Assembly: GCA_028823415.1 (NCBI GenBank)
Contig: JAPKBL010000007.1
Span: 19,136 to 83,135 of the forward strand
Length of the DNA: 64,000 nt
Reading direction: 5' to 3'
Source: Mariniblastus sp.
Lineage (GTDB): Bacteria; Planctomycetota; Planctomycetia; Pirellulales; Pirellulaceae
The position numbers were made by a program, and so were the translations under genes. The notes beneath the pieces were generated by a model, which saw only the letters and a list, made by a program, of their open reading frames with translations, did not search any database and was not told the DNA's origin. This document shows positions 20,201 to 27,942 of this stretch, in pieces; positions within the stretch are counted from its first letter, which is position 1, and the number at the start of each line of letters is the position of its first letter.

Positions 20201-22207
20201 CAGTGCGTTATGCCAGTCGGTAATATAGAGTGCGCCATCGCCACCCACTTCCATGTCGCTGGGCCGAAAATTGGGATCAGCAGAAGATAGAATCGGTTCA
20301 ACTTCTACCGCATTAATGTCCGCGCCGTTGTAATTCACTTTGTGTTGCGCCACACCCAGAAAACCAATTGCGTTGCTAATTAGAAAGTTACCCTCATGTT
20401 CCGGCGGGAAGTGGCTACTGGATAGAATACCGGTAGCTGGAACGGGGCGTACGCGTTTATTAAACCATTTTTTATTGCCTATCCCTTTTCCTATGTTTAC
20501 GTAACTTCCAGTGCCTCCGGTACCGTCGTTGGCGAATTGATAACCCCATTGGTCAAACACATCTCCATGTGGATTGGGACCAATTGGGAAATGAAATTCA
20601 AATTCAAACGTCCGCGGATTGAAACGATGAACGCCCGATGCTCCGGAACGAAATGTTTTGGTTGGGGTTTCGAAGTTCGCGACGTTGAATATCCCACGCG
20701 AAAAGTAGAGCCAACCATCGGCACCCACAATCAGTGCATTCGCGGAGTGGTGGGTATCGGCACTCGAGATTCCTTGGAGCATTCGGATTTTCACATCCGC
20801 CTTGTCATCCCCGTCGGTGTCTTTTAGAAACCAAATTTCCGGAGGAGCCGCAACCAACATGCCCCCACCCCAAAACTCAAATCCGGTGACCGAATTTAAT
20901 TCATCAGCAAAGACAATGCTCTCATCTGCAACGCCGTCCTGGTCATGGTCGGGAAGAATTAAGATACAGTCTTTTCTCGGTTGGCTAGGGTTCCAGTGAG
21001 GGTAAGACTCCCAGCAGGCAACGTACAACCTACTGTCGGCGTCGAAAGACATTTGAACTGGGTTAATGAGGCGAGGAAACATTTCCTCGGACGCAAAAAG
21101 ATTCACTTTCATGTTTTGGTGAATCGTCATCTTTTCAATCGCTTCTTTGCCACCTAAGTAGGGCCATGCCCCATTTTCCAGCGGTCCGAGTTTGTTGGGG
21201 CGAACCGATAAGTCACTTGGTAGATTGATATCCTTAAGAGGCGTTGGGTTCCCTTGAGCAACGGACGCGATCTGTTTGTCACGGTTGCCAGTCATGACGT
21301 CCAACATCTCCATCTCCCGCATCATGACGTCAGCGTTTGATTGATCAAACCAAGCAAGTTTGGAACGACCACCGAATACGTTGTAGCCATCGACCACTCG
21401 GTATCGACTAAACCAATGGTAGTTTTTGTCGGTTACCGCGGAGTGCAAATCAGCGATATCGTTTTCGGAGGGGAGTGGTTTCCCCGGGGAAAGGACAGGG
21501 GCAATGGCTTTGGCAAGTTCCTTGTTTCCGTGATCGGTGAGATGTATCCCATTCATCGTCAACGGCACGTCCGAGTTTTCATAAAGCTGATTGCTGATTG
21601 CAAATAAATCGTAGAATGGCACGTTTTTTTGCTCGCAGACTCGTTTCATCGCCTCTGTGTAGAGTTTCAGGTTGGCATTGTTCGCCTTGCCGTCGGGCAG
21701 GTTGGGACTATTGAGGTTCTCATGGGCGATGGGGGAGAAAAAGGCCAATCGCGGGGCGGACTGGCCGTTATATTTCTGGGCCGACATCTGGTCGATCGCA
21801 AGGGCTAGGTCAGATTCAAATTGAGGCAAACCGGTGACGCCGCGCAAGGCTTCGTTGTAACCAAAAAAGCAGAACACGACGCTCGCATTGCACTTGGTGA
21901 GCCATTGGTCCGGCGATCCGAAATTGGCAGAGCGGGGCCTGGTCTTGATCTCATCGGCGGAAAATCCCAAGTTCCGAAATGTAATTTCCTTGTCTGCATT
22001 GGCCTGAGTTAAATAAGTTTCGAGCCATGGGTAATGCTGCATTCGATCAGCGAGTGTGTTGCCGATGTAGCAAACGTTATCGCCCGATTGAAATACAAAT
22101 TCTGACTGGCCGTGCGACGTCGAAACCAAACTGGCCATAATCAAGGCGACCAGAGCGGCGAGTTGGCGGGAGAATCGCGCTGAATTTTGTCCGGCAAGCA
22201 GTTTCAT
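17249..22207 (-). CDS. 1652-residue fusion: SGNH hydrolase, TIGR02604 propeller, HEAT-like repeats, PA14, azurin-like cupredoxin, haem c domain
   Basis: One uninterrupted frame; the ATG at 22207 is preferred to the TTG one codon upstream. Domains in order: signal peptide to about 35; SGNH/GDSL-type hydrolase about 37-245 (VCYIGNTLADRMQ, FFGYNEA, GIHLTDHG); TIGR02604 beta-propeller about 360-700; helical HEAT-like repeats about 710-1055; PA14 about 1085-1210 (FLITSDDGSRLYVNGEEL); type 1 copper domain about 1320-1446. The copper ligands His1360 (MPHNF), Cys1428, His1433 and Met1437 have the azurin spacing C-x4-H-x3-M. A TIGR02603-type haem domain about 1500-1630 has C1508-I-A-C1511-H1512 and a late MPAGM that may give the axial Met. 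It probably oxidises a carbohydrate in the periplasm and passes electrons from propeller to copper to haem; this is inference. Confidence 0.92.
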   Translation of the reverse strand: MKLLAGQNSARFSRQLAALVALIMASLVSTSHGQSEFVFQSGDNVCYIGNTLADRMQHYPWLETYLTQANADKEITFRNLGFSADEIKTRPRSANFGSPDQWLTKCNASVVFCFFGYNEALRGVTGLPQFESDLALAIDQMSAQKYNGQSAPRLAFFSPIAHENLNSPNLPDGKANNANLKLYTEAMKRVCEQKNVPFYDLFAISNQLYENSDVPLTMNGIHLTDHGNKELAKAIAPVLSPGKPLPSENDIADLHSAVTDKNYHWFSRYRVVDGYNVFGGRSKLAWFDQSNADVMMREMEMLDVMTGNRDKQIASVAQGNPTPLKDINLPSDLSVRPNKLGPLENGAWPYLGGKEAIEKMTIHQNMKVNLFASEEMFPRLINPVQMSFDADSRLYVACWESYPHWNPSQPRKDCILILPDHDQDGVADESIVFADELNSVTGFEFWGGGMLVAAPPEIWFLKDTDGDDKADVKIRMLQGISSADTHHSANALIVGADGWLYFSRGIFNVANFETPTKTFRSGASGVHRFNPRTFEFEFHFPIGPNPHGDVFDQWGYQFANDGTGGTGSYVNIGKGIGNKKWFNKRVRPVPATGILSSSHFPPEHEGNFLISNAIGFLGVAQHKVNYNGADINAVEVEPILSSADPNFRPSDMEVGGDGALYITDWHNALIGHMQHNMRDPNRDHSHGRVYRVTYEGRPLVKAPKMRGRSIAEVCENFFSKETSTRYRARLELSGRNSDEIKQQVVQFANQLNPQNDSPNRNEAQALLECLWVMEEQRLPDLDLLKRVFQADEARVRAASIRTLGHWNGRVNGWEPILMSAARDPSALVRAEAVKAAVELGGLPGAEAVFEANTMELDPELDTVLKYAKSRLNIETMIKQMLATGSALSPSARAYILATGSPNDLVRLEPSEEVYRTILSHMEANPSLMKNSLDGLSKLTQQSKTKLIVDLITEEQGKVNGNVVGLGKLLAAQPIDELKLIQSEVENLAINGATSEIKRLGYASWVAASGPGDAFLAATQSKKRLRDFLDAVPTVDATARGSLFDKVSPLVFELPKKLGVETATGALKNGVNAGYMTPHAANATSATVDQRKPQITSAVSNFGVFIPQGQPRDSFTNIFESLIDIPTTGRYTFLITSDDGSRLYVNGEELINNDGPHGMVTQSGTVSLPAGLQSLRLNYFDSGGEDGLIVQWSGPGFKPQAIPADRLYIGGGETLREVAIRALVSIPGHDAEKFAVLNRLIALGELQPAAITALKQVSPKGWIASEIKPLVNNIIGYLSTIPISQRNSSSANNAMEMARKLGTKLSALERKDIENRLENLDVRVIAIGTIPHRMIYDKEMIVVEAGKPVEFRFSNTDSMPHNFAVTLPGALAEVGELAEATGRDADAMARHYIPKSSKVLVASRLLQPGEEEAISFIVPTKPGVYPYVCTYPGHWRRMYGALYVVPKFDDYITAQVDYLDELELEIKDELLQTGTRGQEWKYDDLIGDLKMIMGRSHEVGQASFQAANCIACHQFGGQGQNFGPDLSKLTDEKRTTSHILRSILEPSQDIDEKFASNIFVLDTGTTISGMIMEENDEVVKIVVDPLAKNKITIINQDEIDDRKRAKQSQMPAGMVDKLSREEIIDLIAYVLSNADPKHKMFEGGHQHENNHGK

Positions 22208-22665
22208 CAAAATTACCTAATTGGATCGAGTTGTCTTCGAATCTGAAATTTTAAACGAATTAGAATTGGTTTGCACTCATGTCTCGCAATGTTCGAAGTA
22301 AAGATTCGAAAATCGCATCTGCAACTACAGCTCAACCCATTTAGAGAAGATCGCTTGCTGTGGCTGACAGAAATATTGTGAGGTTGGGTTAAAAGTGGCG
22401 TGGGGAACAGGGAGGCCCCTGTTTTAAGTAAAATACCACACCAATCTCTGAGGCTAATCCCGAACTAGCGGTTAAAAATGGTCTGCGGAATCGTGCTTCA
22501 TCAAAATAGATTGACAGGCATTCCTCAAATAAGAACGAGTTGGAACAGGTTTACGCAATCAAGACCCAGTACAAAATAAATCTTGATCCTGGTTTAGAAA
22601 AAAAAATCACCGAAAGTGAATTCGATGAAGTTCGTAGAGGTTCAGTTTTCAAAAGGGATTGAAGT
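22208..22665. other. 458-bp intergenic region with hairpin and a possible 40-codon ORF
   Basis: Lies between the minus-strand fusion gene and the end of ilvH. It must hold the promoter of the 22207 gene. It contains a hairpin at 22406-22423 and, on the plus strand, an open frame from TTG 22540 to 22662 (40 residues, reading MEQVYAIKTQYKINLDPGLE and so on). The frame is open from the stop at about 22508 and looks protein-like (charged, no low complexity), but lacks an ATG and a clear ribosome binding site, so it may be a gene remnant. Confidence 0.3.
22406..22423. terminator. GC-rich hairpin downstream of ilvH
   Basis: A 7-bp stem (aacaggg / ccctgtt) with an aggc loop. It is 243 bp beyond the ilvH stop on the minus strand. 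There is no long T-tract on either side (tttaag on the plus strand), so a terminator role is only possible. Confidence 0.3.
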
Positions 22666-23199
22666 TTAGCGAAGGGAAGACACCTTAAGTTCCGAAAGAT
22701 AATCTTTGAGCTCTTTCATGGGGCGGGAAATCGCGACGCGTCCGGATCTAACAAATTCGAGTATGCCATAGGGCTCAAGTTCCTCAAAAAGTTGAGTGGT
22801 TGCTTCCCTCCGTCCAGTTTTTTGGATGACGGTAAATTCCTTTTCGACAGATAGGATCCGTGCATGGTGTCGATCCACTACTTCAAGAAGTGGACTTCCA
22901 TCCTTCATCGCCTCGGCGCGAATTTTGTAGAGCGCAATTTCGCGGTAGATAATTTCTTCATTGGCGTACCAAAACGCCTTTTGGATGTCGACTTGCTTTT
23001 CAAGGGCATGGACTAATTTATCTGCATCCGCGGGAGTTATTTCCACGACGATGGTGTAGCGGTGAATCCCGGGAATTTCACTTTGAGATGCGGTGAGGCT
23101 TTCGATATTTATTTTTCGTCGTGTAAAACTGGTGGTCACGCGGTGCAACAAGCCTGCTTTGTTTTCACTGAAAACGGCAATCGTAATTTGTTGTGGCAT
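22666..23199 (-). CDS. ilvH: Acetolactate synthase small (regulatory) subunit
   Basis: A 177-residue regulatory subunit of acetohydroxyacid synthase, about the usual length for bacterial IlvH/IlvN. The N-terminal ACT domain is obvious (ITIAVFSENKAGLLHRVT, then RRKINIESLTASQSE and HRYTIVVE), where branched-chain amino acids bind for feedback control. A C-terminal ALS_ss domain follows (about 85-170; RHHARILSVEKEFTVIQKTG). It acts in the cytoplasm with the large subunit encoded 63 bp upstream, in the first common step of valine, leucine and isoleucine synthesis. The start is the only ATG giving a full ACT domain. Confidence 0.95.
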   Translation of the reverse strand: MPQQITIAVFSENKAGLLHRVTTSFTRRKINIESLTASQSEIPGIHRYTIVVEITPADADKLVHALEKQVDIQKAFWYANEEIIYREIALYKIRAEAMKDGSPLLEVVDRHHARILSVEKEFTVIQKTGRREATTQLFEELEPYGILEFVRSGRVAISRPMKELKDYLSELKVSSLR

Positions 23200-23262
23200 A
23201 ATTGTGTAGAGAGAGTTGGTGTTTGTAATTTGGGATGAATAAAGTGTGATAGCAATCTGTTG

Positions 23263-24987
23263 TTATTCGAGCCGGATTTCTGAAACGCCCGCTCCCGATG
23301 GGACCATCGGAAATACATTGTTTTCTTTTCCAACCATGACCTCCAGGAAATAGGCGCCGTCGTGGTTGAGCATGTCCTCAATGGATTTATCTAAATCAGC
23401 TCGATCATCAATTCTTTTTGCCTCAATTTTGTAAGCCTCGGCGATCTTTTGAAAGTCAGGATTGATCATTTCAGTCGCCGAATAGCGTTTATCAAAGAAT
23501 AGCTGTTGCCATTGCCGAACCATGCCCAGAAATTCGTTGTTGAGTAAGACAATTTTAACGTGAACATCGGTTTGCAATATTACGCCAAGTTCCTCAATCG
23601 TCATTTGAATTCCACCGTCGCCCACCACGGCGATTACCTGCCGATCGGGCGCACCAAGTTTGGCCCCGATGGCGGCGGGAAGACCAAAGCCCATCGTTCC
23701 AAGTCCACCGGAAGTAATATTACTTTTAGTTTGTTTGAATTCCGCGTACCGACAGGCAACCATTTGGTGCTGGCCAACATCGGTGACGATAATGGCTTCA
23801 CCGTGGGTATGTTGATTGATGTTTTTGATGACTTCCCCCATTGTCATCATCCCCTCAGTGGGGTCGCATTCATTCCGGATAACTTTGTCAAACTCCATGA
23901 CGTCGCATTCTTTAAATCTTTGATGCCATGACTCATGGGTGTTTGTATTAACCAACGGAGTGAGCAAACTGAGTACTTCTTTGGCGTCACCAACAAGGGC
24001 GACATCGGTTTTAACATTTTTGTCAATTTCCGCTCGGTCGATCTCGAGATGGATAACTTTTGCTTGTTTTGCAAATTTATCAAGGTTACCGGTAACACGA
24101 TCGTCAAATCTCATGCCGATGGCGATCATTACGTCACATTCATTGATCATGACATTGGGGCCGTAATTCCCATGCATGCCCAGCATGCCGACGTTGAGCG
24201 GATGGTCAGTGTTCATGGCAGAAAGCCCCAAAATCGTCCACGCCGCTGGAATCCCCGCTTTTTCAACGAGCGATTTCAGTTCTTCTTCAGCCTCCGACAA
24301 AATCACGCCTTGTCCGAAAAGAATGTAAGGCCGTTCTGCTGAATTGATCAAATCTGCTGCTTCTTGCAGTTCGTTTTTGCCGATCTCCGGACGGGAAACG
24401 TAAGTCTTTACAACCTCACAATGTTCGTATTGGTAATCGAGTTTTCCGAATTGAGCGTTCTTGGTAATGTCGATGACGACTGGGCCAGGACGCCCCGACT
24501 TTGCGATGTAAAATGCTTTCGCGAAGACCTCCGGTATCTCGGAAGCTTCGGTGATCTGGAAACTCCATTTTGTGATGGGAATTGTGATTCCCATCACGTC
24601 TGTCTCCTGAAAGGCATCCGAGCCAAGGAGGTGCTTGGGAACTTGGCCAGTAATGCAAACCATCGGAGTGGAATCGATCATGGCGTCGGCAATTCCAGTG
24701 ACTAGGTTCGTAGCGCCCGGTCCCGAGGTTGCAATGCAGGCGCCAACCCGACCGGATGATCTAGCATAACCTTGAGCGGCGTGCGTGGCCCCTTGCTCGT
24801 GGCGGACGAGTACGTGGTGAATTTGATCGCTGTACTTATACAGTTCGTCGTAAACGGGCATGATTGCCCCGCCTGGGTAACCAAAGATTAAATCCACGCC
24901 TTCTTCGAGCAGGCAGCGAACGACTGCTTCGGAGCCGGTGATGTGATTAGAGGGAGTTGCTGTTTCTGGCTTCGTTTTAGTGGACAT
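23263..24987 (-). CDS. ilvB: Acetolactate synthase large (catalytic) subunit
   Basis: A 574-residue ThDP-dependent acetohydroxyacid synthase. I chose ATG 24987 (MSTKTKPETATPSNHITGSE), since the 25 residues upstream of it are not family-like. Landmarks: GVDLIFGYPGGAIMPVYDEL; the catalytic Glu in HVLVRHEQGATHAAQGYAR; the FAD-binding middle domain (GMLGMHGNYGPNVMINECD, IGMRFDDRVTGNL); and the ThDP motif GDGGIQMTIEELGV ending in LNNEFLGMVRQWQ. It condenses pyruvate with pyruvate or 2-oxobutyrate. Operonic with ilvH, which follows after 63 bp. I see no attenuator-type leader with runs of Leu/Ile/Val codons upstream. Confidence 0.96.
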   Translation of the reverse strand: MSTKTKPETATPSNHITGSEAVVRCLLEEGVDLIFGYPGGAIMPVYDELYKYSDQIHHVLVRHEQGATHAAQGYARSSGRVGACIATSGPGATNLVTGIADAMIDSTPMVCITGQVPKHLLGSDAFQETDVMGITIPITKWSFQITEASEIPEVFAKAFYIAKSGRPGPVVIDITKNAQFGKLDYQYEHCEVVKTYVSRPEIGKNELQEAADLINSAERPYILFGQGVILSEAEEELKSLVEKAGIPAAWTILGLSAMNTDHPLNVGMLGMHGNYGPNVMINECDVMIAIGMRFDDRVTGNLDKFAKQAKVIHLEIDRAEIDKNVKTDVALVGDAKEVLSLLTPLVNTNTHESWHQRFKECDVMEFDKVIRNECDPTEGMMTMGEVIKNINQHTHGEAIIVTDVGQHQMVACRYAEFKQTKSNITSGGLGTMGFGLPAAIGAKLGAPDRQVIAVVGDGGIQMTIEELGVILQTDVHVKIVLLNNEFLGMVRQWQQLFFDKRYSATEMINPDFQKIAEAYKIEAKRIDDRADLDKSIEDMLNHDGAYFLEVMVGKENNVFPMVPSGAGVSEIRLE

Positions 24988-25400
24988 AGATTGACAATTA
25001 ATCAGGAGAGAAATGGGCTCAGGAAAAATTCCATTATATGAATTTCGCTCAGATCTTTGCATAACAATATCAATTGCACCAGTCAGCTGGGAATTGCAAA
25101 GGGTGGATCGCCTCCAACCAAGTTAGGGGATGTGTAGTGCCGTTAAGATAAACTTGGGGCGTTCAGTTTGGCAAAGACGCAGGCGGTGGCGAGCAAGACG
25201 TACAGTCGCATCGCCGTTTTAAAAAAAAACAAATAAAATAGTTGTCGAATTTCTTGTTTTTTTCGACGACAAACAATCGCCATTTACGATTTTGGAGGCC
25301 CGATTGAACTTATGCTTCGACAAAAAAAGCCTGACAGATGCCAGGCTCCAATGAGTCTAAGATGTACCAATGGTTCAACTTCTAAATCGAAAGTTGCATG
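24988..25400. other. 413-bp intergenic region upstream of ilvB
   Basis: Between the ilvB start and the stop of the PEP-CTERM gene, both on the minus strand. It contains the terminator of the upstream gene (25322-25347) and presumably the ilvB promoter. A run of nine A residues follows gccgtttt near 25220. I recognise no leader peptide, T-box or other riboswitch. Confidence 0.4.
25322..25347 (-). terminator. Rho-independent terminator of the PEP-CTERM gene
   Basis: Read on the minus strand, a perfect 6-bp stem (agcctg, 8-base loop, caggct) is followed directly by seven T. It lies 54 bp beyond the stop of the minus-strand PEP-CTERM gene. This is the clearest intrinsic terminator on the minus strand of the window. 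Confidence 0.75.
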
Positions 25401-26078
25401 CTAGCAGGTTCGCTTGCGTCTCTTTCCGGCCAACGCAACCAATCCGATCATTAAGAATGAGAGCGAGCCGGGTTCGGGTACCGCATGGGTGAAATTGATA
25501 AGCTTCACGTGCTCTGCCCATGCAACGCCGGTGCTGTTGCCTGTTTGTTTGTATTTAACGGACGCGCGAATGGCTGTAACATTTTCGGGAATGGTGCTCG
25601 TTACGGTTTCAAAAAATAGATACTCGTCTCTTCGAGATTCGGAGGTAAGGAATGCCGACTGGACGGTTCCGCTTAGAAACGGTCCAAGAATAAAGGCGAT
25701 CTCAAAATAGGCTTCATTTCCGCCAGTGAGTGCGCTTGAGGATTGGTGAGCAAGTAATCCTTGGAGTGAAATTTCATCACCGACGGAAAAGTCGGTCCCG
25801 TCTACTGCAATTTCCTGATAGGCTTCTGAGAAGCTCGTCGTTGAGCCGCCTAAAAAGTTTCCAGTTATCCTAAGGGTCTCGTTGCCTTCAATCGGCGCAT
25901 CAATTCCCGGAGCGACTGCGTCCTGATTGGCGTTGTTGGGGGCGGTTCCGTAGAGCCATCCCGCTTGAGCGCCGTTTAATTCAAAATCACCGTCGATAAG
26001 AACGTCTCCGTCGGCATTGGATCCGTAAATCAGGAGCATGCAGAGACATAATGTGAGTGATGAGAAGCACTTATTCAT
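25401..26078 (-). CDS. PEP-CTERM sorting-domain protein
   Basis: A 225-residue exported protein. The N-terminus is a signal peptide (MNKCFSSLTLCLCMLLIYGS). The C-terminus is a textbook PEP-CTERM sorting signal: VPEPGS, a hydrophobic helix (LSFLMIGLVALAG), and a basic tail (KRRKRTC). Such proteins are processed by an exosortase and placed on the cell surface or in extracellular matrix. The central part (about 25-195) is beta-rich and contains DGDFELNGAQAGWLYGTAPN near the start, resembling carbohydrate-binding-like jelly rolls, but I cannot name the domain. No exosortase gene is in the window. It has its own terminator. Confidence 0.87.
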   Translation of the reverse strand: MNKCFSSLTLCLCMLLIYGSNADGDVLIDGDFELNGAQAGWLYGTAPNNANQDAVAPGIDAPIEGNETLRITGNFLGGSTTSFSEAYQEIAVDGTDFSVGDEISLQGLLAHQSSSALTGGNEAYFEIAFILGPFLSGTVQSAFLTSESRRDEYLFFETVTSTIPENVTAIRASVKYKQTGNSTGVAWAEHVKLINFTHAVPEPGSLSFLMIGLVALAGKRRKRTC

Positions 26079-26193
26079 GATGGGTCTCAGAGCAAAGAGG
26101 GAGTTGCATTGGCAGGAGATAGGTGGAGGATCGTTCTTTCCCTATCGCGAGTATTATGAAAACGACCCATCCCGGTGTCAATTTTTTCATCAT

Positions 26194-26221
26194 AAAAAAC
26201 CCGAATAAAACGAGTTTTTTT
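26194..26221 (-). terminator. Probable terminator of the amidohydrolase gene
   Basis: On the minus strand, aaaaaaactcg, a short AT-rich loop and cgggttttttatg form a stem with one mismatch followed by a six-T run. It lies 80 bp beyond the amidohydrolase stop and 116 bp before the PEP-CTERM start, separating the two transcripts. Confidence 0.5.
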
Positions 26222-26300
26222 GATCAACCGGCAGGTCGAAGGCTCAAAACAGTCCGCAAAAAGATCGATAGCCGCGTTTGTACCGGCAATGGGTCAATTT

Positions 26301-27689
26301 TTACCAATCTGATTCCTGATCCTCGTCTGCGGGTCCAATTTTCCCTTTGACTGACGCCAACAACTTTGCAGGGTCATGGATGACGCCAGACTTGACGACG
26401 TGGCTGATGTTTCGCGTGTTTCGAATGTTCTCGAGTGGATTCCCTTTCAGGATGACTAAATCGGCCGACTTTCCGGTCTCGATTGACCCATGGTCCTGAT
26501 CAATTTTAAGTGCTTTGGCACCGTTGATTGTCGCAATTTTAAGTGTTTCACTTGGGGAAATACCTGAACGAACCATGACATCCATTTCGCGATGGATCCC
26601 AAAACCGGGCAGATGGTTTCCGTTACTGACATGGTCTGTACCCAACGTAATTAATCCGCCTGCGGCATGGAAAGGCTCGATCGTGGTTTGCTTAACGCGA
26701 TAGATCCGTTGATAAATGTCCATCCCTTTTTGAGGGGGAGCTTTTTTAACCAACTCCTGCATGTGAGGTGTAAATAATTCATTCTCATTGAACCAGTATT
26801 GATACTCTTCGTGGGTTTCTGCCGTGGTTTCGCCCAGATATCCGTAGGCAGTAAGGGTTGCGTCGAAGTAGATCCCGTTATCTATGAAATGCTGAACGAT
26901 CTGACGATAGGCCGGTGTCCCGGGTTGGAGATTTTGCAACGACTGGTAAGCCGACGTTGAATTGGGAAGCGCATCACCACCGAGGAAATGTTCGATCCGG
27001 TCGATTCCCATATCGATTGCATCTTTTGGATTAACACTGTTGCGATAACCTGAATCCAGGTGACCGGTCACGGTCAGGTTGTGCTTATGGGCTTGTTCGA
27101 TCAATACACGCAATGAATCTGGATCGATAGCCTTGGCTTTGAAGCCTCCAACTCCGCGGCTCGCCCAAAAATCTACCTCATCTCGAATCTCCTGTTCCGG
27201 TTTCTTGCCCCGCCAGCTTGGTCGCGCGCGACCGAAATAGGGACCGCTGTTGATTAAACGAGGCCCGATCTGCTCGCCTTTCTCGATTCGCTTTCTAAGT
27301 TCCATCATTCCGTGCGGATCAAATTCCCCGCAGGAAAAGGTTACTGTCGCGCCATTGGCTAGATAAACCAATGGCATGAACTGAAACTCCTCGCGGCGTT
27401 TTTTGATTAAGCGAACGTTATAATGCGCATGGCAATCGATTAGCCCAGGCAAGATAAAATCGCCGTCATCAAGCGTGACAGTTTCTTTGGCGCGATATTT
27501 ATCTGGATTTTCTCCAACCCCTACGAATCTACCTTTCAAAATCGCTATGGAAGAATTGGGTTCCAATTCTCCCGAAATCGAATTGAAAACATGCCCGCCA
27601 ACAAAAACTGTGTCGACAACCTCTTGTGCCTCAAGCGGGCAGTGGACCGCAACAATAAAACTCAACCATAAAGCAATTCTGGCGTACAT
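26301..27689 (-). CDS. Secreted metal-dependent amidohydrolase
   Basis: A 462-residue exported member of the amidohydrolase superfamily (imidazolonepropionase-like branch). ATG 27689 follows a ggag Shine-Dalgarno and begins a signal peptide (MYARIALWLSFIVAVHCPLE); the longer frame from 27752 would bury it. Motifs: GHVFNSISGELEPNSSIAI at the beta-sandwich start, metal site GLIDCHAHYN (HxH), VTGHLDSGYRNSV and DRIEHFLGGD for the two later His ligands, and GTDHVSNGNH for the Asp. The C-terminal sandwich closes with GKSADLVILKGNPLENI. The substrate cannot be inferred; related planctomycete proteins are annotated as prolidase- or imidazolonepropionase-like. Confidence 0.9.
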   Translation of the reverse strand: MYARIALWLSFIVAVHCPLEAQEVVDTVFVGGHVFNSISGELEPNSSIAILKGRFVGVGENPDKYRAKETVTLDDGDFILPGLIDCHAHYNVRLIKKRREEFQFMPLVYLANGATVTFSCGEFDPHGMMELRKRIEKGEQIGPRLINSGPYFGRARPSWRGKKPEQEIRDEVDFWASRGVGGFKAKAIDPDSLRVLIEQAHKHNLTVTGHLDSGYRNSVNPKDAIDMGIDRIEHFLGGDALPNSTSAYQSLQNLQPGTPAYRQIVQHFIDNGIYFDATLTAYGYLGETTAETHEEYQYWFNENELFTPHMQELVKKAPPQKGMDIYQRIYRVKQTTIEPFHAAGGLITLGTDHVSNGNHLPGFGIHREMDVMVRSGISPSETLKIATINGAKALKIDQDHGSIETGKSADLVILKGNPLENIRNTRNISHVVKSGVIHDPAKLLASVKGKIGPADEDQESDW

Positions 27690-27942
27690 TTTTTCTCCAA
27701 GCGATTGGCGAATTAAAAATCGGTAACGAATTCCACGACTGATCAACCACACCAGCGCAACTGGGTTCTAGGCGTATCTCCATCTGACTGGATGGGACTT
27801 TTCTCGCACGGTTTATCCGTGATGGCAAGGCGATTGAATGCTTGATCCTACAGACGGCTTTTTTATTTCTAAATTAGTGTCAATTTTCACGAGAAAAAGT
27901 TATCCTATAAGTGAATGTCAGTTTTTTAAGGAGAAGATTCGT

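Noticed and set aside
25080..25320. Insertion-sequence remnant upstream of ilvB
   Set aside because: No inverted repeats, target duplication or transposase-like translation found.
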